This document shows positions 8,244 to 15,945 of a stretch of 64,000 nucleotides of DNA, piece after piece. The notes beneath the pieces were generated by a model. That model searched no databases. It was not told the DNA's origin and worked only from the letters and a program-made list of their open reading frames with translations. A program made the translations under genes and the position numbers. The stretch lies in assembly GCA_049965515.1 (NCBI GenBank), contig JBMFWG010000002.1:38591-102590 (forward strand). Direction: 5' to 3'. Origin of the DNA: UBA4572 sp049965515 (lineage in GTDB: Bacteria > Nitrospirota > Leptospirillia > Leptospirillales > Leptospirillaceae). Within the stretch, counting starts at the first letter, position 1; the number at the start of each line of letters is the position of its first letter.

Positions 8244-8966
8244 TTATGCGAGTTCCGCAAGAAGGGAGAGGGTCGCCTCCCTGGGATTGGGCCCGGCGAT
8301 GATGGGCCGTCCGACGACGAGAAGGTCAGAACCTTCGGTTAAGGCCTCCTGGGGTGATCGGGCGTTGAACTGATCATCCCAGGCGCTGGTCGGTCCCTTG
8401 GGCCGGATTCCGGGAGTCACGAAAAAAGGGGACTCTCCCCACAACATCCTGGCTCGGGAAAGCTCTCCGGGGGACATCACAAGGCCATCCGCCCCGGAGG
8501 AGAGGGCGACAGATCCCAGACGGACTACTCCCTCTTCACGACTGGGGTATCCCATTTCCTTCACTTCCGCTTCCGTCAGGTGAGTCAAAAGGGTGACCGC
8601 GATCAGCGCGGGAGGCTCTGGTCCCAAAGAGTCCAGGGATTTTCGGGCGGCAGAAATCATGGCGGTGCCTCCCTGGGCATGGATGGTGACCATCCGGATT
8701 GCCGGAGACGGAAGGCGGAGGAGGGTCTCGAACACGGTGTTCGGAATGTCGTGCCATTTGAGGTCGAGAAAGACAGGGATCCGAAGGCTCTCTGCCGTCA
8801 CAAGAAAATCCTTTCCCCAGGAAAGAAAGGGAACGGGTCCGCATTTGACCATTCCTACCAGAGGGCCAAGATCCCGAAGCAATGCTATCCCCTGATCTCT
8901 CTCCGACAGGTCGATGGCAAGGCAGAGGGGGTTTTTGAGCCCCAGCCTCTCCCTAATTCCCCTCAC
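8244..8966 (-). CDS. pyrF: Orotidine 5'-phosphate decarboxylase
   Basis: PyrF converts OMP to UMP, the last step of pyrimidine synthesis. The signature FLDLKWHDIPNTV holds the catalytic Asp-Lys-Asp set (D68, K70, D73 in this numbering). The C-terminal FVTPGIRP and LVVGRPIIAG bind phosphate. GTG at 8966 is chosen: it overlaps the prmA stop as GTGA and gives 240 residues, the normal length. The open frame continues 43 codons upstream, but that part is antiparallel-composition sequence lying inside prmA. It ends the thioredoxin-like/prmA/pyrF operon. Confidence 0.93.
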   Translation of the reverse strand: MRGIRERLGLKNPLCLAIDLSERDQGIALLRDLGPLVGMVKCGPVPFLSWGKDFLVTAESLRIPVFLDLKWHDIPNTVFETLLRLPSPAIRMVTIHAQGGTAMISAARKSLDSLGPEPPALIAVTLLTHLTEAEVKEMGYPSREEGVVRLGSVALSSGADGLVMSPGELSRARMLWGESPFFVTPGIRPKGPTSAWDDQFNARSPQEALTEGSDLLVVGRPIIAGPNPREATLSLLAELA

Positions 8967-9844
8967 GACGGCCTCCCCCCCTTGTCGAGGACATAGGTAT
9001 CGTATCGCTCTCCCGGAACATGCCGTACCCTGGCCGAAAGCCCTGAAAGGACGCGGGCGACCCCATCCGTCTCTTCCTTCGACACTCCGGAGCAAATCAT
9101 CCGGCCCGTGGGGGAGAGCCTCTCGTAGAGCGTCGGTGAGGTCGTGCAGAGGATCCCCCCCGTCACATTGGCCAGAATCATATCAAAAGAGGGCAGGGGA
9201 GAGGTCGGAGAAATCTCTTCAAATGACCGGTAAACATGGCTCCGGTCATCCATTTTGTTTGCTTGAAGATTGTGACGGGTGGCCTCCATGGCATACGGAT
9301 CGTTGTCGATGGAAATAAGAGTGGCCTCTTTCATAAGGTTCAGGGCTGCGACTCCAAGAATCCCCGTCCCGGATCCAAAATCAAGAATCAAAGGGGACTC
9401 CCCCGTCCATTGATCCGCCGTCTCCACAATCAGTTCAAGACATCGGTAGGTGGTTTCGTGGAGGCCCGTTCCGAAGGCCATTTGCGGATCGATCCGAATG
9501 ACGTCAGGAGGAGTCAGAACCTCAGGGTCTTCCCATGACGGAACAACTCTTAGCCTGTCCCTCACCGTAAAGCTTTTAAATCCCTGCTCCTTCCATATCT
9601 CTTGCCAGTCTTCCTGTCGTGCCGACCGGATTTCAATCGCTGAGGCTCCCAGGGAGATCAGGGCCGACTCCATCAGAAGCCATTCGGCGGAGGCGGGATC
9701 GGGAGGAACAAAGACGAGTCGGCAGGGGGACCCCTCCTCGATGAGGACCGATGACGGGCTGTGATCATTGAGCCAGTGGAGGAGGCCGTCAAGATCCTCG
9801 GAAAAACAGTGGAAAGAGGCATAAGTATAAGTGGAAGGAGACAT
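8963..9844 (-). CDS. prmA: Ribosomal protein L11 methyltransferase
   Basis: PrmA trimethylates lysines and the N-terminus of L11. The 293 residues include the PrmA marker MAFGTGLHETTYRCLE, the SAM-binding LDFGSGTGILGVAAL, the following ISIDNDPYAMEATRHN and the substrate-side ILANVTGGIL. The N-terminal 100 residues form the small L11-binding domain. The Asn-Ile usually seen after the Ala is Asn-Val here. It sits between a thioredoxin-like gene (13 bases upstream) and pyrF (overlapping). Confidence 0.9.
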   Translation of the reverse strand: MSPSTYTYASFHCFSEDLDGLLHWLNDHSPSSVLIEEGSPCRLVFVPPDPASAEWLLMESALISLGASAIEIRSARQEDWQEIWKEQGFKSFTVRDRLRVVPSWEDPEVLTPPDVIRIDPQMAFGTGLHETTYRCLELIVETADQWTGESPLILDFGSGTGILGVAALNLMKEATLISIDNDPYAMEATRHNLQANKMDDRSHVYRSFEEISPTSPLPSFDMILANVTGGILCTTSPTLYERLSPTGRMICSGVSKEETDGVARVLSGLSARVRHVPGERYDTYVLDKGGRPS

Positions 9845-9857
9845 CGAGACAAAATCC

Positions 9858-10910
9858 TCAGGGGTTGAACGTGAGCGTATAGAGAGAGGTGCCGGGGGTC
9901 AGGAAGACAAGGTCCAGCCGGTGGGGACCATAGGGTTGTCCATTAACAAGGACATACATCCGGGAATGGTTGACCCGTACCAAAGCTCCGGACTTCGGAT
10001 CGATCGTGATATCGGATCCGGCCTCATTTTTTGAGAGAGGATATCCATCAACGGAAACAAGGACAATGCCCTCGGGTTGGTTCTTCGGACGTCTCATGAC
10101 AGCATTGACCCCTCGCCCCTCATAGTAGATGGTCAGGGTCGGAGGGTGGTTATCTTTCGAAATTCCCGAAAAAATATGATCCGGGGTGGATGACCATAAG
10201 CCACTAAGAATTATTGAATTGTTTATACTGATATGGCCAGAATAAAAATATTCAGCGGGATGAAATCCTGAAGGATTTCCAAGGTGTCCCCGGTCTGTTC
10301 CCGCATAGAGCTCCGGGGTGAGATCGGGGGAGAATCCGGTGGAATCCGTCGTCCCCGAAAGACGAGCGGGAAGATGAAGGGCGGAGACGATACTGTCTTC
10401 AAGTTCGTCATATCCTCCCTCCCCGATGGAGTGGTAGAGAAGTGTTCCGTCGGGAGAATAAAGGTAGTCGGAGGGCCAGTAATGATTCTTGAAGCGTCTC
10501 CAAAGAGTCTGGTCCTTGTCGAGAACGACGGGAAAGTTAATGTGATATTGCCAAATAGCCCGCTCGATCCTCTCGGGCCGTGCGGCAAAGTCGAACTCGG
10601 GAGAGTGGATCCCGACAATGACGAGACCCTTCCCCTTGTACTTGCGATAGATCTCTTCAAGGTGAGGAAATGTTCGAATGCAGTTGATGCACGTGTAGTC
10701 CCAAAAATCATAGAGGACGACTTTTCCCTCGAGGGAAGGTGGGGGAACGAATCCCTGTCCGTTCACCCATCCGCCATTTCCTTCAAGGGAGATGGGAGTG
10801 GAAAAGGAGCGGGCAGGAAAGCCCAAAAGGACAAGGAAGGCGGTTATGAGAAAAAATGAGGTGACAGGGGAGGGAAGAGTGCGGGACGAGACAGTTCCGG
10901 AGTCTTTCAT
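9858..10910 (-). CDS. Exported thioredoxin-like protein, DipZ C-terminal-domain type
   Basis: A 350-residue protein with an N-terminal hydrophobic segment (about 17-37) that looks like a signal peptide, so a periplasmic location is likely. Residues 60-175 form a TlpA/thioredoxin fold with CxxC as Cys74-Ile-Asn-Cys77 in DFWDYTCINCIRTFP, the form seen in the C-terminal half of DipZ proteins. The following HSPEFDFA, FPVVLDKD and YWPSDYLYSPDG match that class. The C-terminal half resembles the beta domain that follows thioredoxin in DipZ. The membrane CcdA half of DipZ is absent. Probable role: periplasmic thiol reduction or oxidation. Substrate unknown. Confidence 0.75.
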   Translation of the reverse strand: MKDSGTVSSRTLPSPVTSFFLITAFLVLLGFPARSFSTPISLEGNGGWVNGQGFVPPPSLEGKVVLYDFWDYTCINCIRTFPHLEEIYRKYKGKGLVIVGIHSPEFDFAARPERIERAIWQYHINFPVVLDKDQTLWRRFKNHYWPSDYLYSPDGTLLYHSIGEGGYDELEDSIVSALHLPARLSGTTDSTGFSPDLTPELYAGTDRGHLGNPSGFHPAEYFYSGHISINNSIILSGLWSSTPDHIFSGISKDNHPPTLTIYYEGRGVNAVMRRPKNQPEGIVLVSVDGYPLSKNEAGSDITIDPKSGALVRVNHSRMYVLVNGQPYGPHRLDLVFLTPGTSLYTLTFNP

Positions 10911-10954
10911 CGGCAGTAGTTCTCCCGGAGGGAAGGATAGGGGGGAAGAAAAAG

Positions 10955-10983
10955 AAAAGGAAGGCCCCGAGGGCCCTCCTTTT
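10955..10983 (-). terminator. Rho-independent terminator after 2-oxoacid oxidoreductase operon 1
   Basis: An inverted repeat pairs AAAAGGA (10955-10961) with TCCTTTT (10977-10983), then after one mismatch GGCCC with GGGCC, with a 3-base loop. Read on the minus strand, the stem is followed by a T-rich run (CTTTTTCTT). It lies 28 bases after the porD stop and separates this operon from the thioredoxin-like gene. The A/T-flanked symmetry means it could act in both directions. Confidence 0.75.
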
Positions 10984-11011
10984 GATAGATCAAAGAGTCA
11001 GAAGCGAGATG

Positions 11012-11296
11012 TCAGGGATGTTTCCCCGTCCAGGTTTCGGGACGGAACCCTTCTTTGGAAAGTTCGAAGGTATCTTTGAGGTCCGTAATCATAATCATCT
11101 TGATGGCGTGGTGCTTGGCCAGGTCATCACAGATGCCGACGCAGATTTCACAGCCTTTGCAACGATCTACAGCGACAAAAGCCGTTTTTGCGGCGTTATC
11201 GTAGAGGATGGTGTTGGCCTCGGGGCAGTACTGGGTGCAGAGGCGGCAGGCGGTTTCACTGCAGATAGCTTGGTCGATGTGCGCGACAAGATACAA
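11012..11296 (-). CDS. 2-oxoacid:ferredoxin oxidoreductase 1, ferredoxin-like delta subunit
   Basis: This 94-residue protein is the electron-exit subunit. It holds two [4Fe-4S] sites: Cys12, 17, 20, 24 (last Cys followed by Pro) and the compact CKGCEICVGIC at Cys46, 49, 52, 56. The C-terminal 30 residues beyond the ferredoxin fold are missing in the paralogue at 53034. It lies 21 bases after the gamma gene and is the last gene before the terminator. The acceptor is presumably a soluble ferredoxin, or in the reductive direction the donor. Confidence 0.88.
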   Translation of the reverse strand: MYLVAHIDQAICSETACRLCTQYCPEANTILYDNAAKTAFVAVDRCKGCEICVGICDDLAKHHAIKMIMITDLKDTFELSKEGFRPETWTGKHP

Positions 11297-11317
11297 GGGA
11301 TTTCTCCTTTAGTTAGA

Positions 11318-12013
11318 TCAGACGGAGGCCTTTTGGCTTTTAGCGGCCCAGCCGTGATCCTGGGCATATTTGTAGGCGGCGGCAATAACGGCCATGTTGC
11401 TCTTTAATAGCTGCTCTTTTTTGGCAAACTTCTTTTCAATCACGTTGTCGAGAGCGGCCGTGCCTCCGGAGACGACAAATCCCTTTCCGAGAAAGCGTTC
11501 CCGAACAGATTGTTCGAGAGACTCCATCGAGGGAATGCCAAGGATTGAGGCGATGGCGCCCACCATTGCCATATTTGTGGCGAGATCGGTTCCTCCGACT
11601 TCCCGGGCCATCGTTGTGGCTGGAAGATAGTGAATCCGTGCCTGACGCTCCTCAAGTTCACGCACCTCATCGGGCTGCAGGGGAATCGGAGTGTCGGAGT
11701 TGATGAGGACCACACCGTTCTGCTTGAGTCCTGAATAGAAGGGCATCGTATAGGATTTGCCATGAGTGATCACCTGGGGGTGGAAGATCATGATCACGTT
11801 CGGGTAGATGATTTCCCCAATTTCATAAATTTTGTCGATGGCAATGCGGACGTAGGATTCAACCGGGGCCATGCGCTTCTCGGAGCCGAAAAAGGGAACG
11901 AGGGTGCTTTCCCCGCCATTAATCACCATCCCGTTGCTCAGGATATGGGAGGCGGTGACGACTCCCTGGCCTCCGATGCCGGCCATACGGATGTTGTAAC
12001 GCTTGAGTTGCAT
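11318..12013 (-). CDS. 2-oxoacid:ferredoxin oxidoreductase 1, gamma subunit
   Basis: The gamma subunit (231 residues) has the family's N-terminal glycine loop AGIGGQGVVTAS at about 11-22, which contacts CoA. SEKRMAPVESYVRI and HPQVITHGKSYTMPFYSG follow. With alpha, beta and delta it forms a four-subunit pyruvate- or 2-oxoglutarate:ferredoxin oxidoreductase (synthase). The parts that match the paralogue at 52320 are easy to align by eye. Whether this set handles pyruvate or 2-oxoglutarate cannot be decided from sequence alone. Confidence 0.88.
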   Translation of the reverse strand: MQLKRYNIRMAGIGGQGVVTASHILSNGMVINGGESTLVPFFGSEKRMAPVESYVRIAIDKIYEIGEIIYPNVIMIFHPQVITHGKSYTMPFYSGLKQNGVVLINSDTPIPLQPDEVRELEERQARIHYLPATTMAREVGGTDLATNMAMVGAIASILGIPSMESLEQSVRERFLGKGFVVSGGTAALDNVIEKKFAKKEQLLKSNMAVIAAAYKYAQDHGWAAKSQKASV

Positions 12014-12082
12014 GGGGCGATCTCCTTCAAATGGGGGGAGGGAAAATAATAAGGGGCGTTTTCCCTCCCGGGGGTCCTACTC

Positions 12083-12946
12083 CTACTTCTTGGCTTTCTT
12101 GGATGTATCGATGGAATCAAGATAGGCCTTGGCTTCATCGGAGATGATTTCCATGAACCCGTAACGCTTCGATTCGATCTCCCGGGCATCGTCAAGAACC
12201 TTCGGGGTCGGAATGGCGTATTCGATGTTGCAGGAGGTGTAGGCCTGAATAAAGGTGGGGCCGACTTCCCGGGCAATCATGACGGCTTTTCTGACAACAG
12301 ACGCCACCCGGGTCGGATTGGTGGGGGTCAGTCGGGCGATGTAGGCAACACCTGAAGTCTGGGCCAGCCCAATCATATCCATCTTGTCGAAGAGCTTCCC
12401 TTTGGGAGCCATCTTCAGAAGGGCTCCGCGCTCGGTCATACCGCTCTCCTGACCGCCGGTGTTTCCGTAGACTTCGTTGTCAAGCATGATGGTCGTAAAG
12501 CGTTCCTTACGGAACCAGGAGTGCATCACGGCGCTGAAACCGATGTCCGCGAGTCCACCGTCACCTGCCATCACAACTACATCCTTGGCCTGGTCTTTGA
12601 ATCGGACTTCAAGGCCACGCTTGAGGCCGGAGGCCACCGCATTGGTGTCTCCGTAGTTGCCGTAGATGAAGGGGATGGAGGTCTGGGTCAATGCAAGACG
12701 ACCACATCCGGCTGTTCCGATGAGGATGGTATGCTCGGGATTGGGGAGTCCCACCATGGTCAGCCGGATGAAAAGCGTCATGGCACAGCCGGCACACATG
12801 GGGTGCTCTTCAAGAACCTCCTTGAAGGATCCCATTTCGGAAACCTTTTTCTGCTTTCCGTAGGGGCCGCGCTCCACGAGGTCCACATATTCCTTGGTCA
12901 TGTACTTCTCCCAACCGGGAGTGATTGTCATATTCTTAAGGCTCAT
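12083..12946 (-). CDS. 2-oxoacid:ferredoxin oxidoreductase 1, beta subunit (TPP-binding)
   Basis: The catalytic TPP subunit (287 residues). Its TPP motif is GDGGLADIG (from residue 128) with the closing LDNEVYGNTGGQ (155-166). Four cysteines suited to a [4Fe-4S] cluster are Cys51, Cys54 (MCAGCAM), Cys81 and Cys239. It makes or cleaves the 2-oxoacid carbon bond, in the reductive direction adding CO2 to an acyl-CoA. It sits between alpha and gamma. A 69-base gap to gamma and an 84-base gap after alpha are longer than elsewhere in the operon. Confidence 0.9.
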   Translation of the reverse strand: MSLKNMTITPGWEKYMTKEYVDLVERGPYGKQKKVSEMGSFKEVLEEHPMCAGCAMTLFIRLTMVGLPNPEHTILIGTAGCGRLALTQTSIPFIYGNYGDTNAVASGLKRGLEVRFKDQAKDVVVMAGDGGLADIGFSAVMHSWFRKERFTTIMLDNEVYGNTGGQESGMTERGALLKMAPKGKLFDKMDMIGLAQTSGVAYIARLTPTNPTRVASVVRKAVMIAREVGPTFIQAYTSCNIEYAIPTPKVLDDAREIESKRYGFMEIISDEAKAYLDSIDTSKKAKK

Positions 12947-13030
12947 CGGTATGCTCCATATTCTTCGTAAGTCAAAGAAGTTATTTTTTGACGTCGTGTT
13001 GTTTTGTTGAGCCAGAATGTCTTGTCGTGA

Positions 13031-14275
13031 CTAAAATACAAACTTCTTGTTCGGAAAGATCGTCTGAAGGATCATCTCTGTGGGCATGGACATCCCTCCG
13101 TAAACCCGGGGTCCGGGAACGATCTCTGCCTTGGAGTGACCGTACAGCGCGGTGACGATCTCACGATGAAGCCATCCCATGTAATTAAACTCGGGGACGA
13201 TGATTCTCTTCGCGTGCTTGCAAGCCTCGCGAAGTTCCGGCGTGGGGAAGGGGCGGATCGAACGAACCTTGATGAGTCCGATCTTGGTGTTGTGCTCCTC
13301 TTCCGCCTGACGGACAGCCTCCCGGGACTGGGAGACAGCGCTTCCGGAAGCGATAAGGACGGTCTCGGCATCAGGGTTGACAACCTCGATCAGTCCTCCC
13401 ATGTACTTGTTGATGTAGCGACGGGCTCGTTCATTGGCCGCCCAGACTTCCTGCTGCCAGGAGGCATGAACCTGATAGCTGATGAAGTTGCTCTTCTGGA
13501 TTGGTGCATCACGAGAGAGACGGGCCGGGGGATTTTCATTATCCATCGCAGGAACAGCTTCGGCATAGGGATCTCTCGGAGGAAGCTTGATGTCCTTTGA
13601 GGGGATGTGGACATAACCGCGGGCGTGGGTGACAAAGAACCCGTCCACAGCTACCGCCACGGGGAGGGTGACCTCTGGCCGTTCAGAAATGATGAAGGCC
13701 TTCATGGTGTAGTCGAAGAAGTCCTGCTGATTCTCTCCGTGCAGGAGGATCAGACCGGAATTGAGGAGATAGGCGAGCTCGACATTGTCGGGCTGGATGG
13801 CGAGAGGGGCATTGACCACCCGGCACATAATCAGAAGAACGGCGGGAATCCGTCCACCCGGCCAAGAGGCGATGACTTCCATGCCTCTCATGAGCCCCGG
13901 ACCGGCGGTTGCGGTCATGGACCGGGCGCCTGCCCGGGAGGAGCCGGCTATGGCCGACATCACGCCGATTTCTTCTTCTCCACGGAAATATTCCTTGACA
14001 TATCCTTCGGCCCAGAGGGATCCCACCTGTTGCATGGTTTCGCTCTGGGGAGTGATCGGGTAGGAGATGGCGACGTCGACGTTGGAGCGGCGAATCGCCT
14101 CCTTGGCGGCTTCGGACCCTGTAATGAACGCTCTTTCCCGGGGAGCTTCGAAGAACATGTATTCCGGGGTAACGACCTTCTGGCGATCGCCCGCGGAGAG
14201 TTCGCTCTCGGGGGTTCCCTTGACTTCAGGGGCTTTGCCTGCCTGGACGTCCTTGACTCCTGCCGAATCTGACAT
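13031..14275 (-). CDS. 2-oxoacid:ferredoxin oxidoreductase 1, alpha subunit
   Basis: The alpha subunit (414 residues) carries the pyrimidine-binding half of the TPP site and the 2-oxoacid-binding part. The signature ISYPITPQSETMQQVG appears near residue 70, followed by the Glu-rich EYFRGEEEIGVMSAIAGSS and the TATAGPGLMRGMEV loop. The C-terminal transketolase-C-like domain includes VLIASGSAVSQSREA. The first about 45 residues are a variable leader. The paralogue at 50207 shares the layout but differs in many positions, which suggests that the two complexes have different substrates. Confidence 0.9.
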   Translation of the reverse strand: MSDSAGVKDVQAGKAPEVKGTPESELSAGDRQKVVTPEYMFFEAPRERAFITGSEAAKEAIRRSNVDVAISYPITPQSETMQQVGSLWAEGYVKEYFRGEEEIGVMSAIAGSSRAGARSMTATAGPGLMRGMEVIASWPGGRIPAVLLIMCRVVNAPLAIQPDNVELAYLLNSGLILLHGENQQDFFDYTMKAFIISERPEVTLPVAVAVDGFFVTHARGYVHIPSKDIKLPPRDPYAEAVPAMDNENPPARLSRDAPIQKSNFISYQVHASWQQEVWAANERARRYINKYMGGLIEVVNPDAETVLIASGSAVSQSREAVRQAEEEHNTKIGLIKVRSIRPFPTPELREACKHAKRIIVPEFNYMGWLHREIVTALYGHSKAEIVPGPRVYGGMSMPTEMILQTIFPNKKFVF

Positions 14276-14697
14276 TCATGACTCCTTAATATGGAAGATG
14301 GTCAGTGAAGAGAGAGTGTAAACGCATAGAGCTGGATTGGAACGGGCCAAGGCTCCGAATCAGGGTCCAGCGGAGACGGCAGAATCACTCTGGCGTCTCG
14401 TGAAACGAGGCTAGCCAGAGGAACCGTGTCTTTTTTTTCTGGGTCGAGATAACCAGCTGATGCCCAATGCCAGCCACCTGGGACCTGCCTGTCCAATTCG
14501 TGCTGAAGAGGATCCCGAATCTTCAATCAGCCTGCGACAACAAACAATAGTATCCAGCGTTCGAATACACTATCACCAGATCTCAAATCAAGTCAAACGA
14601 TGGAGATCTCTCCTTGCGATGTCGGGAAGAAAAACCGGCCGGATGACGCTGAAAGACGTTGTTTTGTTTATTGACTTGTCCAGAGATTTCTGGAGAG
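14276..14697 (-). other. Leader region of oxidoreductase operon 1; no convincing gene
   Basis: This 422-base gap separates the unknown gene of the hydrogenase-like cluster from porA. On the minus strand there is TTGACT at 14596-14591 and an overlapping TTGATT, but the matching -10 (TGTATT at 14569-14564) is weak. A 74-codon TTG-started frame (14526-14302) ends 27 bases before porA. It has no clear ribosome site and an unremarkable composition, so I do not call it a gene, though a small extra subunit cannot be excluded. TAAGGAGT just before the porA ATG is its ribosome site. Confidence 0.45.
14679..14694 (-). terminator. Possible weak terminator hairpin after the hydrogenase-4-like operon
   Basis: TCCAGA and TCTGGA pair around a 4-base loop, starting 3 bases after the stop at 14698. 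The following minus-strand sequence is A-rich, not T-rich, so efficient intrinsic termination is doubtful. Read-through into porA would be possible. Confidence 0.25.
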
Positions 14698-15294
14698 TCA
14701 TTCGGCATGTTCGTCGAGACCTGCGGCGAGATCGTGGCGAAACTCCTCCGGAATGTGCAGGGCCTTTGTCTCGTCCCACTTCCAGTCTGGACGTTTTTCT
14801 GGGTATTTGACGAGATTCCGGGAATGAGCGATCCCTTCCGGTGTGGCTCCCCAGGGAGTAAATCCTGCTTCGGAGAGAAGGGCCGAGATCTCGTGCGTCA
14901 GACTTTTGAGGATGTCGAGCTCCCGGACATCGAGATGAATGTGGCCCGTCGGAGCAAGGGCATGGTCATCGAGAAGAATGATGGTCCCGCAGGATTCCCG
15001 GATAGTGTCGAGGTGCTCAAGGAGAGAGTCCAGTCGAACCTTGGGAATTCCGGAGAGAATAGTGATTCCCGACGAGAAGACAAGGGTATTTGCCGGCTTG
15101 AAATCGGAGACGTGGGCCAGGTCAATGGCGGGAATCGTCTCCTCGAAGAAGCGCATCAGGCGACGGCGTTCCGCATCGGTATCGTTCCAGCCCCATCGGG
15201 TCGATGATCCGACCATGAGAGTCGGCCGTTCCGAGGTCAGGATCAGTCGGGCAAGGGAGCGCATATCATGAGAAGCTGTGTGTGTAGGTGTCAT
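14698..15294 (-). CDS. Unknown protein, last gene of the hydrogenase-4-like cluster
   Basis: I do not recognise this protein (198 residues from ATG 15294). It looks soluble, with no signal peptide or membrane segment. It contains alternating beta/alpha stretches such as LMVGSSTRWGW, TLVFSSGITILSG and TIILLDDHALAP, then a charged C-terminus. There is one cysteine, so it is not an iron-sulfur protein. ATG 15294 is preferred because GAGAG lies 6 bases upstream. ATG 15309 is an alternative, and an open frame continues further to 15444. It follows hyfI at about 150 bases on the same strand. A role linked to the membrane complex is only inferred from position. Confidence 0.6.
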   Translation of the reverse strand: MTPTHTASHDMRSLARLILTSERPTLMVGSSTRWGWNDTDAERRRLMRFFEETIPAIDLAHVSDFKPANTLVFSSGITILSGIPKVRLDSLLEHLDTIRESCGTIILLDDHALAPTGHIHLDVRELDILKSLTHEISALLSEAGFTPWGATPEGIAHSRNLVKYPEKRPDWKWDETKALHIPEEFRHDLAAGLDEHAE

Positions 15295-15444
15295 CGTGGT
15301 CTCTCGCATACATATAGGGTGATCGGTTCTGAACAAAGAGAAAGATTTCAGGCACAGGTTGCCGCTCTGAAGTTTCGGCCCGGAAATGTTTTGTCCGTCT
15401 TTGTATGTTAAGGGTCCTGTGAGGGGTAAATCAAGGAGAAACAA

Positions 15445-15936
15445 TCAGGACTCGCGAGAAGAGGACTCAAAGGCCTGAAGGACTCCGGAAACGATGGCTT
15501 CCGGAGAAGGCGGGCAACCGTGAACTGAGACATCAGGAGGAAGAAGGGAGGAAAGTCCATCGTGGGTGGCATAACTTCCCCGAAACACGCCTCCGGAGAT
15601 GGCGCAGTCGCCGACGGCCAGAATCCGCTTCGGAGCGGGCATCGCCTGATATGTGGCTTCAAGGGCCTCCTTCATATGGCAGCTGACTGGTCCCGTGACC
15701 AGAAGAATATCGGCATGGCGCGGAGAGGCAACAAACGAGAATCCCCGGCTGGAAAGGGAGGTGACGGGATTTTCCAGGGCCCAGAGCTCGAGCTCGCATC
15801 CATTGCAGGAGCCGGCATCTACATGGCGAATGGAGGCACTATGGTGAAACGGACCGTGGACTGTGTCTTTTCGATCCCTGTCGGTTGATTCGGTCAGGGT
15901 ACCGGTCTTCAAGATCTTCCAGAGAAGTTTCCACAT
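15445..15936 (-). CDS. NuoB/HyfI/HycG-like iron-sulfur subunit
   Basis: A small electron-transfer subunit of the complex I / group 4 hydrogenase superfamily (163 residues). The [4Fe-4S] ligand set equivalent to N2 is intact: GSCNGCELEL (Cys44, Cys47), VGDCAISGG (Cys111) and GCPPSP (Cys141). So the cluster next to the former NiFe or quinone site should still be present. ATG 15936 has AGGAGA 5 bases upstream, and the gene follows the large subunit by 9 bases. The cluster has no HyfA/HyfH-type ferredoxin subunit, so electrons must reach this cluster from a partner encoded elsewhere. Confidence 0.88.
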   Translation of the reverse strand: MWKLLWKILKTGTLTESTDRDRKDTVHGPFHHSASIRHVDAGSCNGCELELWALENPVTSLSSRGFSFVASPRHADILLVTGPVSCHMKEALEATYQAMPAPKRILAVGDCAISGGVFRGSYATHDGLSSLLPPDVSVHGCPPSPEAIVSGVLQAFESSSRES

Positions 15937-15945
15937 GTGAGTCTC

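Noticed and set aside
14302..14526. A 74-codon open frame upstream of porA as an extra oxidoreductase subunit
   Set aside because: TTG start, no good ribosome site, no cysteines or recognisable fold. Left as uncertain in the leader description.
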